From assembly GCF_003855455.1 (NCBI RefSeq), contig NZ_CP034044.1:186001-250000 (forward strand): a DNA stretch of 64,000 nt, read 5' to 3'. This DNA is from Mycoplasma struthionis (GTDB taxonomy: Bacteria > Bacillota_I > Bacilli_A > Mycoplasmatales > Metamycoplasmataceae). Below, piece by piece: positions 12,556-25,666 of this stretch. The translations under genes were made by a program, and so were the position numbers. The notes under the pieces are model-generated. The model was given only the letters and a program-made list of their open reading frames with translations, did no database searches and had not been told where the DNA came from. Within the stretch, counting starts at the first letter, position 1. Each line of letters begins with the position of its first letter.

Positions 12556-12922
12556 CCTTTTTCTTTATAAAACTCAAATCTTGCTATATTTGAAACTATA
12601 ATTGTGTCATTTTGAAGTAAATCATAGTTAAGTTCTATTATTTTATTTTTAACAACAATGCTTGTTAAAAAGCAATCAAATGTAATTTTAATTTCACCAA
12701 AATAAAATGTATTTGAAACTTTTCTTTTTAAAGCTAAATCCATTTTATTTCCATTAAATATTATTTGTGCTTCATTATTAGAAACTCTTAAAGATGCTTC
12801 ATTATTTTCTAAATCTTTATATTTAATTACAATAAATTCACCTTCAGTTTCTTCAGTATATTTTAAATAATCTGATTCAAAACTAGGTTCAATATTTTGA
12901 TTTGAAGATAGTAGTAAATATT

Positions 12923-12932
<10 letters not shown>
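12540..12932 (-). CDS. DUF1934 (YwiB-like) beta-barrel protein
   Basis: 130-aa soluble protein of unknown function. It has no signal peptide and no Trp. The alternating hydrophobic pattern, ending FYFGEIKITFDCFLTSI...ELNYDLL...IVSNIARFEF, matches the small calycin-like proteins that DUF1934 describes (B. subtilis YwiB). In many low-GC Gram-positives this family lies next to an aminoacyl-tRNA synthetase, as here beside gltX, whose stop it overlaps by ten bases. Assignment is by overall pattern, not by a catalytic motif. Confidence 0.6.
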
Positions 12933-14311
<1,379 letters not shown>

Positions 14312-14326
14312 TTTATCTCCTTAAAA

Positions 14327-15166
14327 TTATGGTTTTTCAAATACTACAGCGACTGGATCGGCTGCGTTTTTTCAATATTGATCTTTTCCAATAATACCTT
14401 TATAATAAGGTCAAGGTTTTTCTTGGATATTGTCATATAAGTTACTTGAAATATTTAAAACTTTATGATACTTATCAAAATATCTTTGAGTCATTGAAGC
14501 AACTGTTGGTTTAACATAATCGTTTACAAAGTTTAATGCTAATTCATTTGTTCTAGTTACATAATATAAAATAAAAAATAAAACATTTTTTTGATTAGCA
14601 TATTTTTTATATCTTTCATCTAACTTAGTTCCTGGAAAATTAGTTGTTAATTCATCTCATGTAAAACTGAAAACTCTATAGTCATAGTTTCCTAATGTGT
14701 TTCCTAATTTTAAAAATTTAAATTGATCTTTTAATTTAAATTGATGAACTTTATCACTTGCATTTGTTTTATAAATTGGAAGTGGTTTTCCATTTGGATC
14801 TTCAATAAAATTACCAAAAGAATCTCTTGCATACAAATTGCTATTAAACGGATCTACTTTATATAATATAGGTTTTCCATTTCTTCTAAAATATTCAGTT
14901 TTGCCATTTTGTTTATATGTATCTTTTTGAAGTAAATATAAATCATCTTCTGGATCAATTGGATTTGAAACTGAATAATTAAATGCATTAAAATCAGCTG
15001 CTGATCCTTTTAGATGATAACCGTTTTCACTTAAACTTTTTTCAGCTTCTGAACTTAATGAAATTGTAGGTCTATCTTTTGTACAAGACACTGACATTAA
15101 TGGCAAGGCTGCTGGTAAAAGAAATACTGTGTTTAAAAATAGTCATTTTTTGCTTTTTATTTTCAT
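14327..15166 (-). CDS. Lipoprotein of unknown function
   Basis: 279-aa lipoprotein. The signal peptide (MKIKSKKWLFLNTVFLLPA...) ends in LMSVSC, so the anchored Cys is about residue 28. The mature part is hydrophilic and rich in Asn, Lys and Tyr (ENGYHLKG, QKNVLFFILYYVTR, KPWPYYKG). I recognise no domain. TATAAT at 15174-15179 ends seven bases before the ATG, with no ribosome-binding site, so the mRNA may be leaderless. It is first in the operon with gltX and is divergent from the C39 exporter. Confidence 0.8.
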
Positions 15167-15173
15167 AATTGAA

Positions 15174-15179
15174 ATTATA
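15174..15179 (-). promoter_or_regulatory. -10 element of the lipoprotein-gltX operon
   Basis: TATAAT on the minus strand, seven bases from the ATG at 15166. The same geometry occurs at fmt and cdsA. Confidence 0.6.
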
Positions 15180-15298
15180 CTTGATTTTGCTTTTTATTGT
15201 TTCAGTAGGTTCATTATTTTTCTCAAATTTTTCACAAGTTTTTCTCTACTTTTTCGCCAATTCAAAAAAAACAAAAAAATTTATACAAAAATATAGGT

Positions 15299-17324
15299 AT
15301 GTGAATAGGTAAACAGATCGATGAAAAAGATTGTGGGATTTATGTTTTGCAGGCGTTTTTATTGAAATTCTATAATCGAAAATGCGATATAAATTATTTA
15401 AAAGAAAATGCTGAATATCAAAGCAATGGGCTTTCTCTTTTTGCTTTAAAAAATTTAGGTTATAAATGTGGGTTAGATATCCTAATTTTAGAAGGAGATT
15501 TTTTAAGTTTTTTATCTTTGAAATTTGAAAATGAATTAGCAACTATTATCAATAAAAATGGAATTTTACATTATGTAATTATTGAAAATAAAACTAATAA
15601 AGAAATAGTAATAAATGATTCAATTGAAGGAAAAAAAGTATATCAAATTGACGAGTTTAAAGAACTATATCAAAATGTAATTATTAAAATAAAAAAATTA
15701 AAAGATTTTAAAATTTCTTGACCAAAAGAAAGTTTAAAAATCAATGTTAATATTAGTCCTTGAAAATTTATTTTTATAGGTTTTTTAATCATCTTACAAA
15801 ACGTTTTAGGCTTTTCAATTAGCTTTTATTTTAAGACTATTTTTAATGCCTTTTTTAAAAATAATGCTCAAGATCAACTTATCAAAATATTTATTTTCTT
15901 TTCTTGACTTTTAATTTTAAAATGTATTTCTTTTATTTTTGAAAACATTATAAAAATAAAATGTCTTTAGATTATCAACAAAAATTAAACAATATTATTT
16001 TTGCAAATATTTTAAGTGCTAAACAAAGTGATCTAAATAAGATTTCTAAAAACAATTTTTATCAAAAACTTTCAATGATTTCTTTAGTTTCAAACTACAA
16101 AAGCACTCTACCTTTTAATTTTTTTAATTCTTTTATTAGTTTAACTTCCGCTTTAGCTTTTTTATTTTATTTAAATATAAAAATTATTTGAATTATTTTT
16201 TTAGAAATGACTTTAGTTTTTGTTATTTCTTTTATTGCTAATTTTATAGTTTCTAAAAAAAACGCTTATTTAATAAGCCAACAAATTAATTTATTTAATT
16301 TAGAAAATTTAGTTTTTTTAAGCGCTTTTGAAAGACTTGACAGTCAAAAAAATAGAACTAATTTAAAAGAGTTTATTAAGACAAATCAAGAATTTAAAAA
16401 TGCAAACCATAAAATAAATTCAATATTAGTTAACAAATCTTCTTTAATTAATTTTTGTTTTTCTTTTTTACAAATGTTAATAGTTTTTTTGAGTTTGATT
16501 TTTTATTTAAAAACTAAATTTGATTTATCTAATATCTTTTTATTTGGGGCAATCAGTTTTTTTATAAATGAACCAATTATTAGGCTAGCTGATTTTATTT
16601 CAAGTTACTCTTTAAATAAAATAGCTATTATTCAAGTTCAATACTTATTAAATTTAAAAAAGAAAACGATGGGCTAATAAAACTAGATGAAAAAATTAAT
16701 TCTATAGTTTTTGAAAAAGTTTCTTTTGGTTATTCTGATAAAGAAATATTTAATAATTTAAATTTAGAAATAAAAAGCAATTTAATTTTAAAAGCAAAAA
16801 ATGGCTTTGGAAAAAGTAGTATTTTAAAACTTCTTTATTTACTATTTGAAATTAAAAGTGGAAAAATAAAAATAAATAATATTGAATCTAAAAATATTAA
16901 TAAATTATCTTATAGAAAACGAGTTTATTTAAACAACATAATGCATTATTTACCTAATGATTTTTTAATAAAAATATTATGTTCCGAGAATGTTGAAACA
17001 ATGAATTTGTTTGTTTATAATTTAGAAAAATATAATTTAGTTTCTATTTTAGATAGTTGTAATTTATCTTTAAATAAAAAAATTGAAGACAATGGAAATA
17101 ATTTATCTTCAGGACAAAAACAAATTGTAAATTTACTTGTTTTATTTACTAAAAAATTTGATTTAGTTTTATTAGACGAAGCTTTTGAAAACGTTTCAAT
17201 AGAAATTTTTGAACAACTAAAATTAGCAATTTTAGACTTTCAAAAAGATGCTATTTTTATAGAAATTAGCCACACTAATAAAATAATCAATGAAAACAGT
17301 CCTTTTTTGACCCTAAATTGATAA
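15299..17324 (+). CDS. C39-peptidase-containing ABC exporter (two frame breaks)
   Basis: Bacteriocin-type exporter that would cleave a leader from a peptide and export it. With two one-base repairs it encodes 675 aa. Residues 1-140 form a C39 cysteine peptidase: Q6, DCGIYVL with C12, H91 in ILHYVII and D107 in INDS. Several membrane helices follow (about 150-430), then an ATPase with NGFGKSS (Walker A, Ser-Ser ending), LSSGQKQ, LVLLDEAF and ISHTNK. The frame breaks lie at the A-runs 15952-15961 and 16656-16661; one extra A in each joins everything. The ATG at 15299 is followed by TGA (Trp). No peptide gene with a double-glycine leader is visible nearby. The ATPase motifs are slightly non-standard, so loss of function is also possible. 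Confidence 0.78.
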
Positions 17325-17374
17325 AAATTTTTCAATATTTTAAAATTTTTTTGTAAATACTTTAAGATTTTACT

Positions 17375-17827
17375 ATGAATAATTTAATTTTCAAAAACCG
17401 CAGTTTAGCTTGCTTTAAATTTTTAAAGGAATTTAATGAGATTTTAGAGGAAGCTCGAAAAGAATTTAACGCTACAAAATCATTAGTTGTAGATGTTCTT
17501 TTTGTGAATAAATTGAAAATGAAAAAACTAAACAAAAAACATAGAAATAAAAACTATACTACAGACATTTTAAGCTTTCCGCTTAAATCGGAAGTAGAAT
17601 TAGATTTTTTAGAAGAAATTTATTTAGGACAAATTATTATTTCTCCTTGAAAAATAAAAAAACAAGCTAAAGAATTTAATCATAGTTTAAAAAGAGAATA
17701 TTGTTACATTTTTGCGCATGGTATAGCTCATTTATTTGGTTATGATCATTTAACTGAAGAAGAAGCTAAAGAAATGAATGGACATGTTGACAATATAATG
17801 AACCGTTTAAATATTAAAAGAGTATAA
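17375..17827 (+). CDS. ybeY: Endoribonuclease YbeY
   Basis: Zinc-dependent RNase acting in 16S rRNA 3'-end maturation and ribosome quality control. 150 aa, the usual size. The metal-binding motif HGIAHLFGYDH (about 112-122) is complete. One Trp is TGA. No good ribosome-binding site is seen before the ATG; a weak -10 (TAAGAT, 17363-17368) six bases upstream would suit leaderless initiation. era follows 14 bases later, a conserved partnership in ribosome assembly. Confidence 0.94.
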
Positions 17828-17841
17828 GAAAATGAGGTGAG

Positions 17842-18729
17842 ATGAAAAAGATTTTGACAGTTGGCTTAATCGGTAGACCTAACGTCGGAAAAAGTACATT
17901 ATTAAATCAAATATTAGATTATAAATTAGCAATAGTAAGTAATCAAGCACAAACAACAAGAGATGATATTAAAGGAATTTATAACGATGAAGACTATCAA
18001 ATAGTTTTTATAGACACTCCTGGAATTCATAAAGCTGAATATTTATTATCAGAAAAACTAAACCAAAAATCATACAGCGTCTTACAAGATGTGGATTTTG
18101 TTGTGTTTTTAACTCCTGCCAACCAGTTTTTTGGAAGTGGTGATAAGTTTATAGTAAATAAATTAAATGAGTTAAATGTAAAAAACAAAATGGCTGTTTT
18201 ATCAAAAGTTGACTTAGTAGATGATAAAGAACTATTAAATCAAAAAGCTAAAGAATTAAAAGAAGCTGGTTTTGATACAGTTATGGGAATTGGTTTAAAT
18301 TTAAAAAACACATACAAAGACCTTTTAAATGAATTAAAAAAATATGCTTATGAATCTGAACCACTATATGATGAAGAAGATATAACAGATATTTCGTTAA
18401 GATTCATGGCACGGGAATTAATTAGAGAATCTGCGATTGAAAATTTATACCAAGAAATTCCTCACTCAATTACAATCGAAATTGATGAGTTCAAAGAAGA
18501 TAATAATGAAAATATCCCTTACAAAATTTTTGCATCTTTATATGTAAAAAAAGAGTCACAAAAAAGAATCGTTGTAGGTAAAGAAGGTTCCGTTATTAAA
18601 AAAATATCAATGCTATCTAGAAAAAAAATGGAAGCTGCTTTTGCCCACAAAGTATATTTAGAAATTAAAGTTAAAGTTGACAACAATTGAGTTGACAATG
18701 AAGCAAAAATTAAAAAATGAGGATACTAG
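17842..18729 (+). CDS. era: GTPase Era
   Basis: Ribosome-assembly GTPase that binds the 3' end of 16S rRNA. 295 aa. G1 is GRPNVGKS (11-18), G3 is DTPGIH (about 58-63), G4 is SKVD (about 120-123; the canonical NKVD has Ser here). The C-terminal KH domain includes VVGKEGSVIKKI. AATGAGGTGAG before the ATG is the ribosome-binding site. Reading through TGA codons at 18688 and 18718 extends the protein to the TAG at 18727-18729, so the next gene starts at or just inside this end. Confidence 0.94.
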
Positions 18730-18731
18730 AA

Positions 18732-20348
18732 GTGAAAAAGAAATTTGTCCCAACATTCAGGATGAAAGTTATTTTAATTTCTATTTTAATAGCAATAACT
18801 TTTGGCCTATTTTTTCTAATCCTTTCAGTTAAGATCCTTTCCCCTTTTAAAGTAAGTATTTATAATTATGAATCTTATTTAGAAAAAGGAATAATTCAAG
18901 AACTGAAAAAAGATTATTCTTATCACACATTTACAAATTTAGAAGAATTTAACAGAGCTATTAATAATAAAAAGGCTGTTGCTGGAGTTAGTTCTGATTA
19001 TCAAATAGCTAATTTGATTTTAGATAAGAAATTAAGAAAAATAAATTTTAATTTAGTTTATGGAAAAGAATTCAGAAATGAAGACGAAGTTTTGAATTTA
19101 TACCCAGATCTAGTTAAAGAAAAATTAAATGAATTCGATAATTGAATAATTAATAAAATAAAAGAAAAAAATCCTAACAACTTAAAAACACAACCTTATT
19201 TATATTTAGATTCAAATAATAATGTTTTAGGTTTTGAAGTAGATAATAAACCTGGTATTGACCATTTTTATGAATTTTTAATTCCTTATTTTACTTTAGA
19301 TAAGTTAATAGTTTATAACATCGATAAAAACAACACATTTAATAGAAATAATTTAAAAGAAAATGCAAATTTCGATGATGTTAAAACAAAAGAGAATTGA
19401 AAAGATATTTTAGAAACTTTGGTTTCAAAATATAAAAAACCTAGAGTTTATTGAACAAATTGATATCAAGATAATGCAATGATTGGACAGTTTTATGGTG
19501 TAGAATCAGGAAAACACCCTGAGTGATATCAAAATGGTGAATGAGCTAAAACAACTAAAGATAACTATAAACAAATTATTGATAGTTTTACTGATTTAGT
19601 TCAAGATGCTGTTGGAAAATCTATTAAGAATACTTTTTCAAATAAGTTAGTAACAGACGGGCAAGAATTAGTAAGTTCTATAATAGAACCTCAACCAGGA
19701 AAATCTGACATTTCAATTATGTATAATGGAGATGCATTAGACTCATATTATGCATCTGATAACTTTGAATCATTAGGTGATACACAACACATTGATTTTA
19801 TAAGGCCTAAGAACAACTATATGAATATTGACGCTTGAATCGTTTCAGCTGATACGGATGATAAAGGTTTTGAAAAACTTTTAAAACATTTAAACCAATA
19901 TGTATTTAAATCAGCTGCATATAGTGAAAAAGACTTAACCAAGATTTATTTAAAAAATGTGTACACTGAAATCAAAAATCAAAAAAATATTGATGTTAAA
20001 TCAATGCTATTTAATGATGATGATTTTAATAAACCAAAAGATGTAAATGAAATTGATTCTGACTTTTTTAAAAATAACTATGAAATTTTTCAAAATTCAT
20101 TTGCTCTTGAGGCTTTACCATACATCGTTAACTTTGATGCAATAAACTATACTCCATCATATTTAGGAGTTAATCAGTTTATTGAAAAATGGTACTTTTT
20201 AGATGAAGAAAAAAATAAGGATCTAGTTGCAATAGAAATATTTGATCCAAGTTTTAATAAAAACATCAAACATAGAAGCTATGAACCTTTAGATCTAGCT
20301 TTAAAGACCCAAATAGTAGATTATTATTATGAAAAAACTAAGTCATAA
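18732..20348 (+). CDS. PotD-like polyamine-binding protein, copy 1
   Basis: 538 aa. A single N-terminal membrane helix ([19 protein letters not shown]) anchors it; there is no lipobox. The segment [17 protein letters not shown] matches the pattern of spermidine/putrescine-binding proteins. It shares the opening VYNYESYL-like block, spacing and several further blocks with the second copy at 23489, so the two flank potABC as paralogues. GTG 18732 is preferred because GAGG (18719-18722) lies nine bases upstream and the product then begins MKKK like its paralogue; ATG 18717, inside era, is the alternative. Expected role: capture of polyamine for PotABC. Confidence 0.78.
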
Positions 20349-20371
20349 TAACTAACCAAGAAAGGAATAAA

Positions 20372-21757
20372 ATGGAAAGAAAAACAACAAAAATCGCTAA
20401 GAAAAGCGAACCCATTATTGAGCTAGTTGACGTTGTTAAAGAGTTTGAAGACAAAACTGTTTTAGATGACGTTAACCTTTCTATTCAAAAAGGTGAATTT
20501 ATCACCCTATTAGGGCCTTCGGGTTCTGGAAAAACAACAATCTTAAGAATTATTGGTGGATTTGAATGAGTTACTCGTGGTGAGGTTAAATTTTATGGAA
20601 AAGACATCAAAGATCTTAGCCCACACAAAAGAGATATTTCTACAATATTTCAAGATTATGCACTATTTCCTCATTTAAATGTTGAAAACAATATTAAATA
20701 TGGATTAAGACTAAAAAGAATACCTAAGGGAGATATTACTCCTGCTTTAGAAAATAAATTAAAAGAAAAACAAAAAAAATGAGATGAAAAAGCTAAGTTA
20801 ATGATGCAAAACTTAGACAAAACAATGGTAGAGTATGAACGTTTATTAGAAACTAAAAACTTGCCAGAGAAAAAACGTCATAAATATCAATCATGAATTG
20901 ATGATGCAGACTTTGAATATTCATATTGAGAAAATTACAAAGATATGAAAACTGAAGAGTTTGAAAAAAGATATTTAACAAAACCTATAACTAATGCAGA
21001 GATGAATAAAGAAGTTGCTGAAATTATGAAGCTTGTAGGTCTAGAAGGAAACGAAAAGAAAAACGTTAACTTTTTATCAGGTGGAATGAAGCAACGTGTA
21101 GCTTTAGCTCGTTCATTAGTTATTGAACCAGAAATTCTTTTACTAGATGAACCTTTAAGTGCTCTTGATGCTAAAATTCGTGAAAAAATGCAAATTCTTT
21201 TAAGAGACATTCAACAAAAACTAAAACTTACTTTTATTTTTGTTACTCACGATAGAAACGAAGCTTTACAACTTAGTGACAGAATTGCTGTTATAAGGGA
21301 TGGTAAAGTAGAACAATTTACTACTCCAAGAGAACTTTATGACTATCCTATAAATAAATGAGTAGCTAACTTTATTGGTGATTCTAACTTTTTTGATGCT
21401 AAATTTATTGCAAAAAATAAAGTTAAATTTATGGGCCGTGAATTTGAAACAATTCACACAGAATTTTCTGAAAATGAAGATGTTGATGCATTGATTAGAC
21501 CAGAAGATTTAGTTATTACAAAAACAAAAACAAATTCAAAACTTTCAGGTGAAATTATTAAATCAACTTACGGCGGTAGTTACTACAATTATGACGTTTT
21601 AGTTGATGAAAAAGTTTTACACGTTGAAACATCTAATAAATATAATGTTGGGGATAAAGTTAACCTAACATGAGATGTTGACGCAATTCACTTAATGAAA
21701 AAAGACGAAAAATTTGAGGCTGAATTAGAAAGTTTAGAAGATGACGAAACTTTATAG
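20372..21757 (+). CDS. potA: Polyamine ABC transporter ATPase PotA
   Basis: ATPase of the spermidine/putrescine importer. 461 aa, longer than the 370-380 typical outside mollicutes. Walker A GPSGSGKT (48-55), Q-loop FQDYALFP, signature LSGGMKQ (about 235), Walker [14 protein letters not shown]-loop [13 protein letters not shown]-like domain lies at the C-terminus (ALIRPEDL...). Between Q-loop and signature is a Lys/Glu-rich insertion of roughly 100 residues with coiled-coil character; such insertions are known in mycoplasma PotA. AAGGAA precedes the ATG. potB starts inside its last codons. Confidence 0.95.
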
Positions 21758-22631
21758 TTTAAACTTTAAAAAGAACAATAAAAATAATAATAAAAAGAAA
21801 TTAGTTTCAAGTGGAGGAATGTCAAAACTACAAGCCTCAATGATTATTCCTTATGCTATATTTGCCTTTTTATTTATTATTCTTCCAATGATTTTAATTT
21901 TAGTTTATGCTTTTAAACCATTAAATGGGCAAAATTCTTTAGAGAACTGAGAAATTGCAGGTAGAGCATCAACTTGAACAATAATGGGACGTTCTTTAGG
22001 AATTGGACTTTTAGCAAGTATTTTTTCTTTATTAGTAGGTTTCCCATATGCATATATAGTAGCTAGAACTAAAAACAATATTTTTAGAATCTTAGGCTTA
22101 ACTTTGGTTTTAAGCCCATTAGCTATTTTTACAATATCAAAAGCTTTAGCAGTTAGAGGTCTTTTCTCAGCTATTTTTGATGAAAACACTTTAAACAATA
22201 ACGCATTTATGGTTTTTGGTATGGTTTATTTATACGTGCCTTTTATGATTATGCCTTTATATCAAGTTTTAAAAGACATGCCTAAGAATATTTTAGAAGC
22301 AAGCCAAGACCTTGGTTATTCAAGAATGCAAACTGTTTTTAAAGTTATTATTCCTTATACATCAAAAGCAATTTTATCTGGTTTTGGAATTGTTTTAATG
22401 ATGGCTGCAACTTCTATTATTATTTCAGACAAATTATTACCTAATGGAAGTCAAAAACAATTAATTGGTAACTTAATTAATCAATTTGCAAACACAGCTA
22501 ACCCATTTGACTTAGCAAACGCTTCTACATTAGTTATTATTACATTAGCTGTTTTATTAGCTATTTATGGAATTATCTATGGTATTCCTTATTTAATAGC
22601 TAAGAAAAGACAAGGGGGTGTTTATGAATAA
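21741..22631 (+). CDS. potB: Polyamine ABC transporter permease PotB
   Basis: 296 aa with six predicted membrane helices. The EAA loop that docks with the ATPase is EASQDLGYSRMQTVFKVIIP. The ATG at 21741 overlaps the end of potA by 17 bases, indicating translational coupling. The last codons overlap potC by eight bases. N-terminal residues are Asn/Lys-rich (KKNNKNNNKKK) before the first helix. Confidence 0.93.
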
Positions 22632-23475
22632 ACTAAAAAGTATTTTAAAACACTCATATGTTGTAATTATATTAGCTCTATTATATATTCCAGTAATTTT
22701 TGGAACTATATTTAGTTTTAATGCTCCATCTGATAAAGGAATCTTTTCAGTAACAACTTGAAACAGAACTACTTTTGATGCTTACACTGAATTATTTTCA
22801 AAATCACACAGTTTAGCATTTGTTAACTCATTTTTATTGGGAATTTCAACATCAGTTTTAGTAATAGTTATTTCTTTATTAACTGTTTTTGCTTTGTGAA
22901 GACACAAAAACAAAGTTGCTAGAACTTTTGTTCAATCAACTTCTAACGTTCCCATGATTAACCCAGATGTTATTACTGGACTTACATTGGCAATTGTTTT
23001 AAATTTAATTTTCTTTGGAACTTTAAAAGCAACAAACGAAGGTTTTTTTAGAGCAATTATTGGACATACTGTTATGTCATTACCTTATGGTATATTGATT
23101 ATGCTACCTAAAAGTGATAAGTTTTCAAAAAACATTTTTGAAGCAAGTCAAGATTTAGGATATTCAAAATTTAAAACATGATTTAAAACTTACTTTGTTT
23201 ATATGCTAGGTTCAATAGGTTTTACATTTATTATTACTTTAGCATTATCATTTGATGATTTTATAATCACTAGAATTGTTTCAAATACTGAAACATTAGG
23301 AACACAATTATATGAAGGTCAGTTCCAAGCTTGATCATTAGCTATCGGAGCAATTTCATTATTAATTGTTGTTTTAGGAAACTCTATTTATGGCGCGGTG
23401 AAAGTTTCACAAACATCTAAAGTTAAAAAAGCGCTTCAAATTAACTTTAAAAAACCATTTTTAAATAGAAAATAG
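22624..23475 (+). CDS. potC: Polyamine ABC transporter permease PotC
   Basis: 283 aa, six membrane helices, EAA loop EASQDLGYSKFKTWFKTYF. GGGGGTG before the ATG serves as ribosome-binding site while overlapping the potB end. It pairs with PotB to form the channel. AGGAGG at its stop codon serves the following PotD-like gene. Confidence 0.93.
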
Positions 23476-23488
23476 GAGGTTATTGAAA

Positions 23489-25282
23489 TTGAGAAAAAGA
23501 ATCTGAAAAGCAATATTATTTGCAACTGCTGTTATTATAGTAATCGGTTCAATTTTAGCTGCCTTTTTAGTAAAAATTAACAACCAATACCGTCCAAGCG
23601 TTTATAACTATGAATCTTATTTAGCACCACAAATAATTAGTAAATTAAAAAACAAATATAACTATAAAGAATTTAAAGAAATTAATGAATTTACTCAAGC
23701 ACTTTCTCAAGAAAAAGCTATTGCTGGGGTCGGTTCTGATTTCCAAGCTGCACAACTTATAATTGATAAAAAAATAAAAAAATTTAATTTTGAAACTATT
23801 TATGGAGAAAAAGGAAATTCTTGAGAATATAGAAAACAATTTTTTAATCCTAATATAGTTAGACATATTGAAGATTTTGACGCAATGCTTTTATCAACTA
23901 TTGATGATTTAGATAAAAAAGGTAAAATAAAAGATTTTGAAATTGAAAGAAATGATCAAAATCAACCAATTAGATTTAGATTAAAAGAAACAAAAGAAAA
24001 ATATGCAACATATAATGATGGTTGAGATCACTTTTATGATTATATAGTTCCTTATTTTTCACAAGACAAAGGTGTTGCTTACAATATAAATAAAGCAACA
24101 AGACCTAAAGTTGATGTTGATAATGTTGTTCCTGCTTTAGAAAATAAAGACAAAAAATTATCATGAGAAGAAATTTTCAAAACCTTACATAATAATAAAT
24201 ATGAGGTGTTTGGATGAACTAATGCTTATGTAGATAACTTAATGATTGGTGCATTTACATACGGTGATAATTGAAAAGATATTTTTACAAAAGTAGTAAA
24301 TGGAACAAGGGTTTTAAATTTTAATGAAAAAAACTATCGTTTAGCAATTGATTCATTTATAAAATTTGTTAAAAATACAACTGGAAGAGATATTAAGAAC
24401 ACAAAATATAACTATTTAAGTTCAGATGGTTTAGAATTATTAAACCATTTAATTGAACCTAAAGAAGGTCGTTCTGATGCCGCTGTTATCTATAATGGTG
24501 ATGCTTTAGATGCTTATTATTCAGAAGATAACTTCTCTTCAGTTGAAGAAGGAAAAGTTAAATATATTAGACCAAAAACAAATTACATGTTAATGGATAA
24601 TTGAATAATTTCTAAAAGTCTAAGTGATAAAGAAGCTGAAGAATTTACAAAAACTTTAGCTGAGACAATTTATCACGGCACTGTTTTAACAAACAAAATT
24701 GATACTTTAGAAGCTAAAATAGAAAAAATGGAAAACTTATTTTTCTCAGATCTAAAAGTAAAAATTAATGAAGATGAAGAACTTGTTTCATCTCAAAAAG
24801 AAGCATTACAAGAGGCTTTAGAAAAAACAAGTGATGAAAGTAAAGAAGAAATTATTGAAGCTTTTAAAGAAGCTGGGGTTAATATAGATAACTTAAACTC
24901 AAATAATTTTACACAATGAAATTTAGATAAATTTAACAAGTTTGTTGATTTACCAGCTCAAAAAGAAAACTATGAATGATTATTAGTTTTAAGAGATAAT
25001 CTTGAAGGCGACGGCATATTATTTGATGAAATAATTAGCAATTTATTTACTGAAAATAATATTAGTGAACTTGAAAACTTTGATTTTGTTTCTTATACAC
25101 CAACCGATAAATTAACATATGAATTTGTTAAAAAATGATATTTTGCAGGCGACACTAACGCCATGGCGATATATGAACAACCAGAAGCTGATGAAAATTA
25201 TGAGGTATATTCTTATCCTATAATTGATAACAATTTAAGAACAAGAATTGTCGCATATTACTTTGAAGCCACAAAATCTTAA
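23489..25282 (+). CDS. potD: PotD-like polyamine-binding protein, copy 2
   Basis: 597 aa. N-terminal membrane anchor (ILFATAVIIVIGSILAAFLV), no lipobox. Shares with copy 1 the block SVYNYESYL, the KAIAGVGSDFQAAQLIIDKK region and AVIYNGDALDAYYSEDN, the binding-protein core. It is about 60 residues longer, mainly through a Glu/Lys-rich, probably coiled-coil insert around residues 405-475. TTG 23489 is taken as start (AGGAGG about nine bases upstream); TTG 23483 is the alternative. Its place directly after potC matches potD in other mycoplasmas. How labour is divided between the two copies is unknown. Confidence 0.82.
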
Positions 25283-25292
25283 CTAAAACGGT

Positions 25293-25324
25293 ATCTTTCT
25301 TTGCAAAAAACAACAAAGAAAGAT
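25293..25324 (+). terminator. Terminator of the pot operon
   Basis: Perfect 11-bp stem (ATCTTTCTTTG with CAAAGAAAGAT), 10-base loop and a T-rich tail, 11 bases past the potD-like stop. Confidence 0.92.
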
Positions 25325-25352
25325 ATTTTGTTTTATTTTTAAAGTATTTATA

Positions 25353-25358
25353 TATAAT
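25353..25358 (+). promoter_or_regulatory. -10 element for the candidate small RNA
   Basis: TATAAT in a TATATATAAT context, just downstream of the pot terminator. The predicted start is near 25365. Confidence 0.55.
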
Positions 25359-25364
25359 TAAATC

Positions 25365-25587
25365 TGCGTTTATCGCAACCTAATAGAAATAACAAATAAA
25401 CTAACTTTAAGGTTATTGTATGTTGTCTTCAATGTAATTTTTTACTTTACTCTTTATTTTTCCTTTGCTGTAAAACATTATTTTCGACAATATAATAAAT
25501 TGATATAGTAAGATTTGTATTTAAAGTTTATTAATTAGAATAAAATTAGGTTTTAAAATAAATAAAAGCGTAAAAAACGCTTTTATT
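25365..25587 (+). ncRNA. Candidate free-standing small RNA of unknown family (about 220 nt)
   Basis: A stretch with its own -10 (25353-25358) and its own strong terminator (25561-25587), between the pot terminator and the separate asnS promoter, with no coding frame of note. The 5' end can fold into TGCG-TTTAT-CGCA (25365-25377), followed by a larger hairpin joining AACCT (25377-25381) to AGGTT downstream. I see no T-box sequence, no SRP tetraloop motif and no tmRNA tag, so I do not assign a family. It is best treated as a transcript predicted from its borders. Confidence 0.5.
25561..25587 (+). terminator. Terminator of the candidate small RNA
   Basis: A 10-bp perfect stem (AATAAAAGCG with CGCTTTTATT) and a seven-base A-rich loop ending in TTTTATTTTC. 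Confidence 0.88.
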
Positions 25588-25610
25588 TTCATATTTTAGA
25601 CTTAAAAATA

Positions 25611-25616
25611 TATAAT
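25611..25616 (+). promoter_or_regulatory. -10 element of asnS
   Basis: TATAAT about 50 bases before the asnS ATG and downstream of the small-RNA terminator, so asnS does not depend on read-through. Confidence 0.5.
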
Positions 25617-25666
25617 TAAATTGATTTAATTTAAGTTAAAATTAAATAATTTTAAGGAGATAAGCC

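Noticed and set aside
25365-25666. T-box riboswitch before asnS
   Set aside because: No T-box (AGGGTGG-type) sequence or antiterminator is seen, and asnS has its own -10 after the terminator.
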